The notes under the pieces are model-generated. The model was not told where the DNA came from and ran no database searches. It worked only from the letters and a program-made list of their open reading frames with translations. From assembly GCA_021776195.1 (NCBI GenBank), contig JAJFGK010000090.1:11131-75130 (forward strand): a DNA stretch of 64,000 nt, written 5' to 3'. This document shows, piece by piece, positions 63,470 to 64,000 of the stretch (positions are counted from its first letter, which is position 1; each line of letters opens with the position of its first letter). The position numbers and the translations under genes are program-made. This stretch comes from Kiloniellaceae bacterium (GTDB lineage Bacteria > Pseudomonadota > Alphaproteobacteria > Kiloniellales > Kiloniellaceae).

Positions 63470-63820
63470 ATCAGCGGACGGCAAGTTTTGTGAGTGCAGT
63501 TCAGCCGCCGGGCGCGGCACCGCAACGCCGATCGAGGTCCGATCGTGCCCGGGCAGACTCGAAATCGAGGAATCCCCTCAAAACTGATCTATCTCAATGA
63601 CTTCCTACCAGGTTTTTCTGTAGGTCTTTGCACGGTCGCTTCTCCCGGAAAAGGCACGGCAGGGGAAATTCGAGTCCAGACGGGAACCCTCCTGACCATG
63701 ATGGCCGCCGCAATTGCGGTGGTCTCTGTCCGGCAGAGCCGCCACGCGGTCGTCCTGGCACCAGACCAGCGGCCGGGTTTGCTTCGCGCTTAGCAACGCA
63801 TCGAAGAGAGAGAAACAACG
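63470..63820. other. Intergenic region between tandem porin genes
   Basis: About 350 bases without a supported gene. Early in it CCGGGC and GCCCGG, with GATCG/CGATC inside, can form a hairpin that may end the first porin transcript. The rest should hold the promoter and long leader of the second porin; porin leaders are frequent small-RNA targets, but no site was recognised. Confidence 0.45.
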
Positions 63821-64000
63821 ATGAAAAAAGTCCTGTACGGCTCGACTGCTTTGATAGCCGCCGGTGCCATGGCTGCGGCCCCCGCTTCCGCGGAAGAGGG
63901 TGTCAAGCTCGGCCTTGGCGGTTACTACAACACCTACTTTGGCGTCGCCGGTTACGACGAGGCCGGCAACGATGGCCGCGAGTTCACCCCGACCGGCCTC
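63821..64000 (+). CDS. Second outer-membrane porin (3' end outside window)
   Basis: Only the first 60 codons are in the window. They match the upstream porin at 51 of 60 residues, including signal peptide and GYYNTYF; the differences (MKKV for MRTC, and ASAEE for ACAAE) give a more canonical leader. GAGAGAGAAA precedes the ATG. Confidence 0.9.
   Translation, partial: MKKVLYGSTALIAAGAMAAAPASAEEGVKLGLGGYYNTYFGVAGYDEAGNDGREFTPTGL

Noticed and set aside
63494..63793. A 99-residue frame between the porins
   Set aside because: No ribosome-binding site, no family resemblance and composition like untranslated DNA.

Overview
The window is GC-rich chromosomal DNA with the gene content of an alphaproteobacterium, most like a marine or sediment Rhodospirillales-type heterotroph with sulfur-oxidising ability. 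The taxonomic call is inference. It rests on the TMADH-like and quaternary-amine Rieske genes, aprMBA-sat plus soeABC, intracellular PHB depolymerase, DUF1287, and porins with a repeated GYYNTYF signature. I saw no rRNA, tRNA or CRISPR array.

Layout. 0-3.3 kb: 3' part of a trimethylamine-dehydrogenase-like flavoenzyme and an intracellular PHB depolymerase. 3.5-8 kb: cold-shock protein, a small Lys/Ala-rich protein and a heterodimeric ABC exporter with one degenerate ATP site. 8.4-16.3 kb: homocysteine-methyltransferase-like enzyme, an orphan cytoplasmic molybdopterin oxidoreductase and an RND efflux pair. 16.4-21.6 kb: an oligopeptide-type ABC importer operon. 21.7-26.5 kb: GNAT acetyltransferase, katG with a terminator, divergent oxyR, and a sulfotransferase-like protein.

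26.5-28.4 kb is a scrambled, mobile-element-scarred patch. It holds the relic of a second Rieske oxygenase gene, two small lysine-rich genes (one with an early stop), an IS6-family transposase remnant lacking its first catalytic Asp, the 5' end of an integrase, and two diverged 92-bp direct repeats. It is followed by a PhyH dioxygenase, an intact quaternary-amine-type Rieske oxygenase, a phosphodiesterase and a DUF1287 protein.

32.7-42.3 kb is a sulfite-oxidation locus. aprM-aprB-aprA-sat (minus strand) and soeA-soeB-soeC (plus strand) are transcribed away from a shared 0.6-kb region. Together they provide the AMP-dependent and the direct routes from sulfite to sulfate. A Fic protein with a small overlapping partner gene follows.

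44.6-54.8 kb is a tightly overlapping nucleoside-uptake and salvage operon: BMP receptor, ATPase, two permeases, cytidine deaminase, purine nucleoside phosphorylase and thymidine phosphorylase. It also carries a PHYHD1-like 2-oxoglutarate dioxygenase, a guanidino-hydrolase-type ureohydrolase and a metallo-beta-lactamase-fold hydrolase. 54.8-57.2 kb has an FAD-linked glycolate/lactate-type dehydrogenase and an atypical dipeptidase.

57.4-61.2 kb holds a LacI-type repressor with two palindromic operators, divergent from a decayed sulfopropanediol (DHPS) operon: a dctM remnant with an in-frame stop, hpsN-like and SDR genes, and a truncated MDR alcohol dehydrogenase. The window ends with a DDAH-like hydrolase and two tandem porin genes, the second cut by the window edge. 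Short tandem duplications of 16-18 bp recur at gene ends (4.2, 34.0, 49.3 and 50.6 kb).
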